Of a stretch of DNA of 64,000 bases, positions 32,881 to 43,739 are shown piece by piece. Numbering within the stretch: position 1 is the stretch's first letter; each line of letters starts with the position of its first letter. The stretch is from Breviolum minutum Mf 1.05b.01 (taxonomy: Eukaryota; Sar; Dinophyceae; Suessiales; Symbiodiniaceae): NCBI GenBank assembly GCA_000507305.1, contig DF239894.1, forward strand, positions 79,011-143,010, read 5' to 3'. Under the pieces are notes generated by a model. It was not told the origin of the DNA. It made no database searches and worked only from the letters and a program-made list of their open reading frames with translations. Both the position numbers and the translations under genes were made by a program.

Positions 32881-33950
32881 CCAGATAGGTAGCTAGCTAT
32901 ATACATTGATAGGTTGGTAAATATTACATTCATGCTTTTGAATCCATTTTGCCATTTTTTGACATTTCATGAAGTATTTCCTGGCAGAGTTGAAATGTCT
33001 CAGATTCTTGAAAGGCGTTTAATCAAAGAAATTGAGGGGCCATGTAATAGATGTACCATGCGCGGGGACTCGTGTTTGCTGGGGTCTATGTCGAGGCCCA
33101 GCTTTTTGGTAGGTGATGTTCTCATCCGCCATCCCGATTTGGTGGGTTTGGCTGGCAACTCAGGGACTGACGGAGTTCCAAGTCAAATGCAAAGGCACCC
33201 ACATTTCCAGCCAGCATCTGGCTTGAGGATTCTCCCGCAGAGCTCTTTGCTGTTGATGCACCAGAGGTGCACCAAGAAAAAACTCCCCTGGTATAGACAA
33301 ATTTAGAGTGCAGCCCGGGAATATACTGGCTGGACTCTTGTCTTCGAAAAATAGTTGTGTTTGAACATATCATGAAAACATGCTGCCTTTCAACAGGGTA
33401 CCACAGGGTTTGTGTCCAAGCTAGATGAAGGATGCTAACTTCGACCAAAATTTCAGCGCAAACATTGCCAGTATAAGTACATTCCCAATTCTCTTTTTTA
33501 ATGGCAGCTCAATGATCCAGTCTCCGCAATGACTTGCATCTTCGTTAGTTCAGGCACAGTCAGCGCCGCGTTTGGAAGCCAAGACCAAGACTGACATGCA
33601 AAGAGTCAACGATACTTCAGAGTATTTTGATGATTTTTGATGACATCTGGATTGAAATCAAACATGGCAAGTGTCAGTTTGGGTTTTCCATGTGTAAACA
33701 GTGGCCTGCCCGCAGCGCGCCGAAGCGGAAGTCAAAGTCCGTGTTGTATATACCGCGGGCAAAATGCAATGTTTGCATCATGTTTGCACACAAGAAGTGA
33801 CTAAGATCTTCAAAATTCTTCCAACATCCCTTGGCTCTTCACATTTTCGTATCCAAGTGAAACACCCAACACTAATCCAAAGCTGTTTTGAGCTGCGTTA
33901 ACAGCGTGAACATCATATCGATTCCCACTGGATTGGCGTGAAAAAAAATC
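32881..33950. other. Spacer upstream of gene C; no gene seen
   Basis: A plus-strand open stretch at 32914-33306 has no recognisable motif and no support from splicing. The region lies between the repeat block and the first gene pointing right, so promoter sequence could be here, but none is recognisable. Dinoflagellate promoters lack a clear TATA box. Confidence 0.4.
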
Positions 33951-36900
33951 ATGGCGGGCGGCGGTGGCATGGCCTGGGACCTTGGACAATCCAATCACCT
34001 CAACACTGGTAGTGCTGCCATTGTTGGAGCAATTGTCGGATTGTTTGGAGCATGTTTGAGGGTGTGGTGTTCACGGGTTGCAACTTTCAAGATGTTTTCC
34101 AGTGTGCTTTCTTGGTTAGACTCTTGCGAGTCTCAATCCTGCAACATCCGACAGGCTGCTGGCGGCAGCTTGGTAGCATTGTATGCTGAGACTCTCAATG
34201 AGCGATGCTCACTAGTTCCTACTTTGAAAGACACGATCCTTCGAACCTTTGAGTCTTTGGCCCATAGCTTTGGATTGGTCTTGGCTCCGACCTTGTTTGT
34301 CAATGTTAAAAACACAGATTCCAGCTCTAACAGGTACAGGCATTCCTGATGAATTTGGTGGAAAGGTTTCACCAGTTGATCCGCTTTGGAGGCCTGGAAC
34401 AACATGCAGATACCTTAGCGTTGCTCTTTTCAGTGTTGGGCGGCTTCTTTATGGGGGCCTATCCGGTACCCATCAAGGCTGGACAGCCTGGCCCATCTTC
34501 ACTGTGATTTGTTGCATTCCGTTTTAATGTTTCCATGTGAAGGATATGATGATATGATGTTCTTAAGGTCTTGAGTCTTGAGAGTCTATTGCAACTTATT
34601 ATCTGCATCAAAGTGGAAACTCTGCAACAGGATCGACTGAAACTGCATGGATTTTCCCTTGTTTGGTAGCCACTGTTTTGGAGGCCCCGAGCGTAGTGAA
34701 AGTGGATCCTCATCCAGTCATCTTCCAATTCTACAAGAGCTTTGGCAAGAAAAACGGCCGACCTTTTGCTGTTTTGTTCTGATTTTTTTTCACATGGATT
34801 CGAAGACTTTGGAACCCGACCTTTTCCTGTCTCGAATTTTCCCGAGATCTTGAGGTCGCTCTGGGTCTTCGTGACAGGCTGGTTCTTTGTATTGGCACGA
34901 TGGTATCTTGGCAGTGGCAGTGTGACACTTGAGTTAAGACCTTTTATGCCTCGGGTCGTTTCGGGGAAGCTATGTTTCACAGTCTTTTGGGCATCTCACA
35001 TACGAATGCGAAGAGGATCCAGGGTGGAAGTCACTTTAAGTCCCTGAGGTTTCAGAGCTCCTTCCCAGTCTACATCTTCAGCTGGTGGGGCATTGTCAGT
35101 GCCATGGGCTGGTCACTTGGCTATGCCCCAGTTTGGAAGAAACATCACTTCCGGGTCCAGTAGCCCGCCACTTTCACCGACAGGATTCCCAGTGGCCTTT
35201 GCACGATCTCCGCTGTCCCCCGTTTGGGCGTCGGCATGGCTGTAGCCGTGGGGTTGCCCAGCAAGCTGAAGCTGACGCCACATGACAAAAGCATTGGTGA
35301 AAATGCCACATACACATAAATACGGAGGAAGTAATGCACACGTATTTTTGATGTCACATATTCTTGCATCCAATCATATCCCAGTGTGCCTGGGTCTAGA
35401 TTTGTTGGGTTTATCTATTGATGTCTTTTTCTGGGAAGTGTCGGGCTTCAGTTTCAGCTGAGGTGACCACCAGTACAGCATCTGTCCTGAGCTTCCTTGT
35501 GTTTTGGTTAGTGCTTGGCGAGAAGATGAAGCAGCGAGAGGTCTTAGGAATGAAGTTTCTTGACTTCATCAGGTCTCTTGTCGTTGGGAAAATTCTCAAC
35601 GACTGGGTACAACCGGTGAGACACGAGCAGCGTGGAATGTATGTGTTGGTGATTTGCTTTATTAAGTCATTTTGTTTCAGTATGAAAAAGACTGTCATTT
35701 GGTTTCCCGGGGCATCTTCTGGGTCCCTGAGGGTCTACTTTGCACCAGTCTACCTGATTTGCATTGTTCTTGGCTCCGCAGGCACCTGAGCTGTGAGTTG
35801 CCATTCGCGAATATCATATGATTCATGGAATGTCTTTGGAAAACCGGGGCAAATTTCAAATTGTAATCTCTAAGAGAGAATTTCAGGAAGCGGACCACCC
35901 AGGCACAGGATGATCCAAGCTTTTGTCAGATACATTTACCTTGTCAAATGCATGCAGTTGCAGGCCTTGTCTACGTGACCCGGAGCAGCAGGAGCGATGA
36001 GATTTTTCATTTTTTTTTGAAGTTGCCAATTTTAGTCTTGAATTTGGATTTTCTAAATGGTCATTCATTTGGTGGTCGTTCATTCTTGCTGGGTCTTGTG
36101 TCGATTTTTTAACTGTCCTCAACCTCTGCAAAAACGTCGACTTCATGGGATAAATAAGATTATCTCAGCCAGGTCAGGCAACAATGCTGGAAACAAACAG
36201 ACCTCAGTTGGCCTTTTGCTGTCGTTCCTTGCAGGTTGGGTTTGTGCTGGGCACTGTGAGAACTTGACATATGCCAATGGAATTGCAGATTTTTGGACTG
36301 TGGGTTTGTATGATGAAAAATGCTGTTGTACTGATACTTCAACTAAACGGTATTCTAGTTGGTCCTCATGTTCATCTTGCCCAGGTGGTTTCTCCGCAGT
36401 TCAGTATGGTGCAGTCAATCTTGGCCGTCGTTCTTCCATGCGTGCAATAGGCTGCGTTGAGGACCCCATCTTGTTGTAGTTGTGCGAAACGCGACAGGGT
36501 TTGAAGCTTCATTCACCCGCTCTGCCGTGCACTTCAGTTCGGCTGCCGAAACATCACGAATCTTTCTTTGGCCAGGATCCCACCCAGTGCCCAGAGGAAT
36601 TTCTGGAAGAGTTCAACAATTTCGGATCGTGGATCCTTGGAGGAATTGGTCCAAGGAATTGTTTTGGATATCTCAACCCTAGACACCTTGCATGATGATG
36701 CTTAATGCTTATTTTCCAACCATTTCAGTGCCGCAATCCTAGCGCAGAAAGCTTTCCTGCCTTCTGACACTTTGCCGATGTTTTTGCAAAGACCACTAGC
36801 GATTTCGGAATCTGCCCCTGTTTCATGCTTGTGATGCATATAGAGACCATCGGAAAGCTGGCTAAAGTGGACTGAATGTTCCATTGTCAGGTAAAAAAGA

Positions 36901-38270
36901 AAGATTCCGATCAATTGCCACATTTTGTTTCTGTAATCTCATTTTTGCTCCCTGTGCGTTTGACGTTGACACTTTCTTTTTCCTACGCTTGGAGTGTGTC
37001 AATTGTTTTTCCTGTTGTCTTCAACAGGTTACTTGTGCTATGTTCATAGCCCCATTGCCAACCGCAACCACAGCATCAACTCTTTGTTTTTGTCTGACAT
37101 AGTAAACAGTTTGGATGGTAGAAACTTCCTTGCTAGCTTCCAGCAACTGTCAATTTTGTCAGTGTGCGCCTTGAGCACACTGAGCCGGCCACAGTTCCCT
37201 TTGCGTGGCAGAGCAAATACAAGCAGCGTGCAGATTGCATGGCATTAAGCAGGTGTGCAAGAGGAAGGGACGTCAGGATGGTGTAGGGCTCTCGAAACCA
37301 ATCAACATGACATTTTGAGCCCCTATGCTGTTCCAATCTGAAACGTCAAGCTAGACAGAGGCACCAGCGTCAGATGCAAGGGGAGCAAGACTTTTTCCAA
37401 ACCTTGCAAAATGTCACAACATGATCACATCGAAGCCGTCCCCACTCAGCACTCCACCAAATGCCTTTCGATTTTGTGCATTGGAGCTTCAACAAGGATG
37501 GCTTCATTTGGTGTGGGCGCGATGCTGATCACCATGCTGACCATCTTCGGTGTATACTTCAAATTTGCCTGGCAAGGTAAATCTGAAATGGACGTGGACA
37601 AGCCTGGAACCTCGGGGTTATCACCCGGACCCAGCATGTCATGCGAATTCTGGGTCGGTACTGAGGCCCAGCAATCGCCCGAAGCTTCATCTTAAGACCT
37701 TGGCTTTGCCTGGCACCGCTGCTGGGCTATTGTGGTGCTCTGGCAACTTCTTTCAGGTTGGGGCAAGGGGGTTGATTCATACAGGGTGTGGGGGAGGTTC
37801 ATGTCTTGTCTTGGGAGAGTGGAGAATCCTGGGAGAGCTGTTGGATGCCCATGTTTACATGCATGTGATACACTCCAACTCGATTCTCTGCAATGTTCAG
37901 ACAGCAGCAGTGGTGCGAGGAGGCAATGTACCTTGGCAACAAGCGACTGTTGGTTGGTGGTGTTTCAAAGTGGGAGCTGGCGGTTTACGGTTTACCCGCG
38001 ACGCTCAGGCTGTGATGCTTCCGGCCAATCAAGCAATTCAGCTGGTCACCTCTGGAGCCTTTGGACTCTTGTACTACCGTGAGGCAAGCAGCTCAGGACC
38101 AGGTTTTTATGCTGATGTGTTGTTCCAGGCTGGTTGTTATGCTGTTTGGCCGTTCCAGGTGCCTAACCTACGGAGCGCGATTTGTTGGTGCTTGCTGGCA
38201 CTGTGGACCTTAGGCTTCATTTTGCTGCTCAGTCAGGAGGGTGACCGAGGGCATCTGCCGAGTGGGTAAG
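33951..38270 (+). CDS. Gene C: multi-pass membrane transporter, drug/metabolite-transporter (DMT) type
   Basis: A series of short plus-strand exons encodes hydrophobic segments with motifs typical of DMT permeases: GGFFMGAYPVPIK (34410-34477), VVKVDPHPVIFQFYKSF (to about 34745), LWVFVTGWFFVLAR (from 34855), FSWWGIVSAMGW joined in phase to IPSGLCTISAVPRLGVGMA (exon end 35111, next start 35184), TTSTASVLSFLVFWLVLGEK (35463-35540), YFAPVYLICIVLGSAG (near 35735), SVGLLLSFLAG joined to GFSAVQYGAVNLGRR (near 36200-36440), EEFNNFGSWILGG (near 36600), LPGTAAGLLWCSGNFFQ (near 37700), AVMLPANQAIQL with GAFGLLYYRE (near 38005-38085) and ALWTLGFILLLSQE (near 38200). About ten membrane segments result. 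Some donors are GC. The start at 33951 and several joins are approximate. The substrate is unknown; sugar or nucleotide-sugar is a guess from the fold. Confidence 0.65.
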
Positions 38271-38370
38271 GGACTGAAAGGATCCGTGAGAAAAGGCTTG
38301 TTTTTGTGTATGCCAAGGTCTTTAAGCCTTCAACGTTCATGGCATTCAGATTCTCATCCCGCAGTGGATT

Positions 38371-38694
38371 TTGGGATCGAGGTACATACGAGCCCGGCTA
38401 ATGGTTGCAGCAGTTGCGTATAGCAATAAGTTCTTCATTCGTAGACGGGCGCAAAATAGCGGGAGGTGCCCGGCAGAGGAGCACGCTGAGGAGCTGGAGC
38501 ATTTCCTCTCCACAGTAAGCAAGCGTCCCACTGATTTCGAAAGACTTATCGAGATCTTCAGGATTCCCCTACAGTGGGAGCCCAAAACTGACTTGCCAGA
38601 GGTCAGCAGTGAGACAAGTGAAGCACCCATGGTGCGATCCTCTCCTTCCTTTACCTTCATGAAGGCACCTGACCGCGAGACCATCCACTTATGA
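38371..38694 (+). CDS. Possible small or partial gene, 107 codons
   Basis: The frame reads AEEHAEELEHFLSTVSK, PTDFERLIEIFRIPLQWE and a C-terminus rich in Ser, Glu and Pro. The middle looks like a soluble amphipathic helix segment, but I recognise no family. It could be the last exon of gene C, an exon of another gene, or chance. The opposite strand is also open over this stretch, which weakens the case. Confidence 0.3.
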   Translation: MGSRYIRARLMVAAVAYSNKFFIRRRAQNSGRCPAEEHAEELEHFLSTVSKRPTDFERLIEIFRIPLQWEPKTDLPEVSSETSEAPMVRSSPSFTFMKAPDRETIHL

Positions 38695-38729
38695 GGCTGA
38701 AACTGTTGAAGAGGTGCTATCTTAGACGA

Positions 38730-38901
38730 ACCTTTCGACAGAGGCATGTTTGCTGCCTGCAGATTATGCTCATTTGAGGCTGTATGTCGTTGTGACCAGA
38801 GGCTCTATGTCTGACACCTTTCGACTGAGGCATGTTTGCTGCCTGCGGATTATGCTCATTCGAGGCTGTATGTCCTTGTGACCAGAGGCTGTATGTCATT
38901 G
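38730..38901. repeat. 86-bp tandem duplication
   Basis: Two copies (38730-38815 and 38816-38901) starting acctttcgac and containing gaggcatgtttgctgcctgc differ at only a few bases. A partial third echo (gtatgtcattgtgacc) follows. Confidence 0.9.
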
Positions 38902-41340
38902 TGACCATGGACGAGGCCCCCGAACATAGGACTTTTCCAACGACTCCAAGAGTCATGTCCTATGTTCTTTTTCTGATGAACCCGCACTCGCTTGCGTGGT
39001 TCGATCTTTACGAACAGATACTTGAATGTTTCCAAAAAGAGGTGCCATTTAAACTTCCATCAATTGTTTACGAAACTGTTTCAACAATTCTTCAAAAGTG
39101 TGAACATTGGAATCATTGCGAAAATATCCAACAAGTTTGAAAACATTTTGTCCCAGCAACATGGTCTCGGAGTAGGAAGAAAACATTCAAATCATGACCC
39201 CGCATTCTGCCCAAGAACGGTCAAACCCTAAAAAAAGGTTTCGAGGTCTCTTGTGTGCGCAGCAAGTATTTATTTCACATTGTATCAGTCTTGTGCTGGG
39301 AAGCCCAGTGCACAGATATCAGCAACGCCGCGCGATTTGCCAAAAAGGCAGTGTTTCTTGGAACTGTGCTCTGTTTGTTGGGAGTTTTGCTGCGTTTGGG
39401 GTTCAGGGGTTTGCATTGCGTGATTGGTTGTCTTGTCTAGAATCCCACAGTGGACTATAGTTGAATGACTTACCTCATTCACAGATATGATGATGTTTTG
39501 ACGGTTTCCATGCACAGGAGAAATCGTGAGGCCACCGAGGGCAGCGGTCGGTCACAAGACAGCGGACCGCCACGCACTGTCGAGAGCTGGATGTCCCGCC
39601 CGCTGGTCGAGGCGATCCGCTTTAGGCGAGGGATGTCGCCAGCTTGCCGATGTGCGTGGCAACAGTCGTAGTGAAACTCCCTAAATGGGAGAAATTTCGC
39701 TGAAATCCCTGGACATTGGATGAGACACACTTGATGCAAGTCTTTAGTCTTGAGATCTTTCATTCCTGTTTTTGAAAGATGTTGAAACAATCAGCTTGGC
39801 GCTGCAGTCTCTCCTCGATTGTGCATGTTATCTAGAGGATTGGAGCGATCCCCTGGTGATCATGGTGCCTGAGGCACATCTCAGGACTTTTGTGCATGAG
39901 CTCGTTTGAGCATGCAGGTCCCAGGCCAAAAGCCAGTATACCCAGCTCAAGTGTGAAAGCCAGTATTCTTTGAAATTCACCACTCGTGGAGCTGGTTGCA
40001 ATTTTCGGTATACTGGAAGTCGCCCTTTTCCCAAGAAAAGCCGCAAGTTGGCTTTTCAGTATACAGTAGACCCAAGAAGGAAATCAAAAGCGTATAGACC
40101 CACTTGGGCGTTTGGTGAACCTGCGTCAGTCATAACTCTCCTCCCTTGGGCTCGCAGTTGGCATTTCATGGTTGTAACGGCATGGCACTGGCGGTTCTCA
40201 ACTACTCAAACTTGGCATTGTCATCCTACTCAGTCATGAGTCATGAGTCATAAGTGCATCTAAATGTATAGTACCTGGCATCTTATGGACTGACCTCCTT
40301 AACTATGGACTTAGTTTCGATTCGACTGTTCATCTCCGCTAGGATGATCCGTTGGAGGGATCTTTTCTAAAAAGCAACTGGGAGCGATTCCAATGAGATG
40401 GACTCCAGCTGTTTCCCGAACAGAAAGACTGGGGATTCACAACCCACCTCTGGAAGCTAACACATTGCATGGTGACCGTGGTTTCGCTGAATAGTTGAGA
40501 AGGGAGGAGATGAGTAGCCCTCGCAAGCTTTGAAATACATGGGGATGAATGGCGCAGGGGTTTACGAGCACAGCTCGACTAATTGAGCGCAGTGGGATTT
40601 GCATGACCCAAAGAAAACGTGCTGCTTTGAGCTGGGACGTAAGCCGTAGTAAGCGTGGACTGGGTTCAATAGGAGCTGTTCATATCTGTTTACATAACTG
40701 AGTCCAAGGTTCAACATATTCAGCAACATTCCATGATTTGTCAAGATCGTACTTGACAATTAGCTAGCACTGCCGGAAGTCGGCACAGTTGCTGTTTGCT
40801 GGGCATATCGAGGTCATGCATTTTAAAACGACTGGCAAGCAAGTCTACCCGCTGCTTCCACCCATGTACCCAGGTTGGGGAGTCTTCTGGGCTGCTGCTT
40901 TTCGAGCTTGGCTCCCAAGCGCAGCAAAAAAAAATCATGAGCTTTATTATTCGCATTATTATTTACTATTATCTTGATATTTCTTTATAAAAATGATTAA
41001 ATGTACATTCAGTAAAACTGTGAAGGCAACATCTTTAATGGCCAACTGTAAAACGGGACTTAGAATGTGCAGTGGTGTCCAAAGGTTTAATACAGTTGCA
41101 GCCTTTTCAAAGCTGAGGATGCGCCGCCATTGCCGCCTGCCGTGAGGGTCCGTGCAGCTGATTGGGTGTACCGGAAAAGGATGGGAAAGGTCTAAAGCTG
41201 CAGGCTGACTGAACCCGACATCTCTGGTCTATGAAACCTATCACTGGGAGAAAAAAGTTCAGCAAACCACTTCTGAGGTCTTGTTGGTCTCAAAGTGTTT
41301 CAACGCAAAAAAAGGGGCTGTGGACATTGGACAAGACCCT
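38902..41340. other. Spacer with weak exon candidates
   Basis: Plus 39515-39640 (EGSGRSQDSGPPRTVESWM) and plus 40800-40920 (GKQVYPLLPPMYPGWGVFW) read like coding sequence but have no partner exons that I can join. The rest shows nothing recognisable. Confidence 0.35.
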
Positions 41341-41519
41341 TAGGCAAACCAGCGGCCATTGTCTTTCAAGGCCCAGTTGCCAGAGGAGGGCGGCTTTGTG
41401 GTGCGTCCATTGACGAAGCCTATGCCTTCCTCGGTGCTGCGGGTGGAGGTGCTTTGGGAGAATCGAATCTTGGATGTAGAGGGGGGGCCACCAACGCAAA
41501 AAGGGGCATTTTTTGACAG
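41341..41519 (+). CDS. Isolated exon candidate ending in a stop
   Basis: One plus-strand frame reads RPLSFKAQLPEEGGFVV, then KPMPSSVLRVEVLWENRI, then EGGPPTQKGAFFDSP and stop at 41517-41519. The composition and lack of low complexity suggest real coding. It may be the last exon of a gene whose other exons lie in 38.9-41.3 kb. No family recognised. Confidence 0.4.
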
Positions 41520-42388
41520 CCCATAAAGGGTTTGATGCTTTAGAACATTTTAAGACCCATGAAGGACGTGAAGTTTTCGTTCTCCAGGCGATGTATTTTT
41601 TTTCCAGCAACTGGAGGGTGGAACATGGTGGAACCTGTTCTGATTGCACAGGGCCGTTGCCTTCAAGCGCCGCGAAGGGAGGTCCATGCTGAACTCGGTG
41701 GCTGGGGCAGCACATGACTTGATCTACTGGCAGATGATGAGATTCCGAGATACCTTCCATACGCAACAGTTATTCGATGAGGAAACCAATATTTTGTAGG
41801 GAAGCGTCCTACTCACATGATTCCAGTGGAGATCCGGTTTCCAGTTTCCGGTCTAGCACCAAGCTGCAGAGATTTTGAGACCTCTACTGTAAACACCTGT
41901 TCTCCTCTCGATGGTGGGAAAACTGAATTCATTACAGACAAAATGGTGGCCTAGCCGTCATGGAAAAACCTGAGGGGTGTGTTGAATGATTTGTCCCTCA
42001 AAAGAAGTCTGTTTCCTCAAATGGTGCTCGCAGTTCCTTCTCCTAAATCTCAAATGATGGATTGCTAACCGGGGTCGATACCTCTTTCATCGTCTCTAAG
42101 GTTTTCCAGAGCCGGCGTTGGTCAGCAATGAGGCAGCTGTAATGCCACGAAGTTTGCTATGGCATGTCATGGCGAGTCAACCCATCCGCCATGGCAGCGG
42201 AGTTTGGGCTCCGAAAATAATGGAAGATCTGAAGATCTCACTGGTCTTGTCAAGTTGCACAGCTTTGAAACGCATCAGTAGCTCAGATGAATTTCTATGT
42301 CTAAACCTAAATGAAAACACTTCTTGGTAATAGTTGAGAGCTACTACATACGTAACAATGAGGGGAGACCCTAGAAGCATCCAGAAGC
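41520..42388. other. No gene seen
   Basis: Plus- and minus-strand open stretches here (for example minus 41290-41766) do not chain and lack motifs. Confidence 0.4.
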
Positions 42389-43574
42389 ATGCGGCGCCAC
42401 ATTGCTGTGAAGCCATGGCTGGTGCGTGGATTTGCCTTCCACAAAGACAAAGAGCAGGTGCTCTTCAAGGTGAAGGCAGAAGACGTGGATATTGCAAAGC
42501 TGGCGGGTGGAATTTACCTTCGTGCCAGCCGACAGCAAGAAACCATTCTGGAAGGCATGGGTGACAAAAGTATCCAGAATTGTGTGCGTGGTGTGGTGCT
42601 GGTCAACAAGTACATTGAGCGAGACCGAAACGAGGGGAATCCAGAGAAGATTCCTCCTTTTTACCGACTTGGTTTTGCACCTCAATTGAGGAAGGAGGAC
42701 AGTTTATATTGGGTTAGTATGAAGGTGATTCCCTTCAAAGACCCCTACCACTTTGAGGAAGGTCTGCCTGGTGATCAATTACGTGTTGGACGCAACGCTC
42801 AAGTTGAAGGACATGCATCTAAAAGGGCGGGTGGCCTTGAAGGGATACAACACGGGATGATTTGATGCAACAAGGAATGGTGATGATTACAGGATTTCTC
42901 CAACCTAAACGGGAAATTCTACCGTTGGTCGGCTAGTATTTGGGATACTTGCTGCTTTCATTGAGGTAGAATATGCCTATCTCGTTCTTTCTTGTAGGAC
43001 GTGTAGCATAGGACTCGAAGGTCTAGGGTTCGTGCTGAATTGGGGATTCCAAAAGTCATTGATCTATTTCATGGGATAGATGTAGATCCACACAAAGCCA
43101 AGTCTGAGATAATGTTCTCCTTCGCATGTGTGGATTTTTCCTTTCAGAGCTATCGCAATGGCCAGGCCTCGCAAGAACCTTCATGCATTCTTGGAAAAAA
43201 CGATGTTTGGGAGAGAGCCTGGAGCCTTCTGTCCGTTGCATGGGCTCTGCAAATGTGGCCTTGGCGGTGAAGGGCCTGGCTCGGTGCCTGAAAGATATGA
43301 CTGAACGCAAGGGAGCTTTGCGGATCTTCGCGTGCTATCCGGAACCTTGGCGGACAAGTTGGTATTTTTGCGAATTTGTTTTATTTGGATAAGGCACAAT
43401 GACTTCAAGTTGGTGATACCTTCCCAAATCCTTGTTCAATGTTGCGAACATGAATGGGTCTTTGGAGATGGAGGAGCAACATCGACTAAGGAAATGATTA
43501 AGGAAAAATTACAGGAAAGCGGCGATGAAGTCGTGATCACCCAGATCCGTTTGGAAGGGCGGCCCCGACGGTGA
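42389..43574 (+). CDS. Gene D1: SpoVS-like protein
   Basis: The first exon, from an ATG at 42389, reads RHIAVKPWLVRGFAFHKDK, then VLFKVKAEDVDIAKLAGGIY, then EGMGDKSIQNCVRGVVLVNK. The pattern of a beta strand, a helix with LAGxxxxRA, an xxGDKSxxxxVxxVxLxxxY turn and a helix fits the SpoVS fold (small Alba-like nucleic-acid-binding domain). A later exon near 43220-43350 repeats it: SVRCMGSANVALAVKGLAR then GALRIFACYPE. A final exon reads STKEMIKEKLQESGDEVVITQ and ends in a stop at 43572-43574. The exon joins were not all resolved, and the segment 42700-43180 is unclear. SpoVS is best known from sporulating bacteria; its role in a dinoflagellate is unknown. The fold assignment is from memory of the pattern. 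Confidence 0.45.
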
Positions 43575-43739
43575 TTTTTTTGCCAGAGTCCGGCTTTGGT
43601 GCCTGTTCCAAAGAGACAGGTTCCAAAATATGGTGCGTATTTCCTGCAGATCAAAAACAACCTCCCGAGGTTGTGGTGCTTTTGGAGAAGCCGCCAATAT
43701 GATGTGTGAACTGTGAACACATGTTTGGGTGATCATCTC

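Noticed and set aside
34459-34980. 173-codon minus-strand open frame
   Set aside because: It overlaps the transporter exons of gene C, which have clear family motifs on the plus strand.
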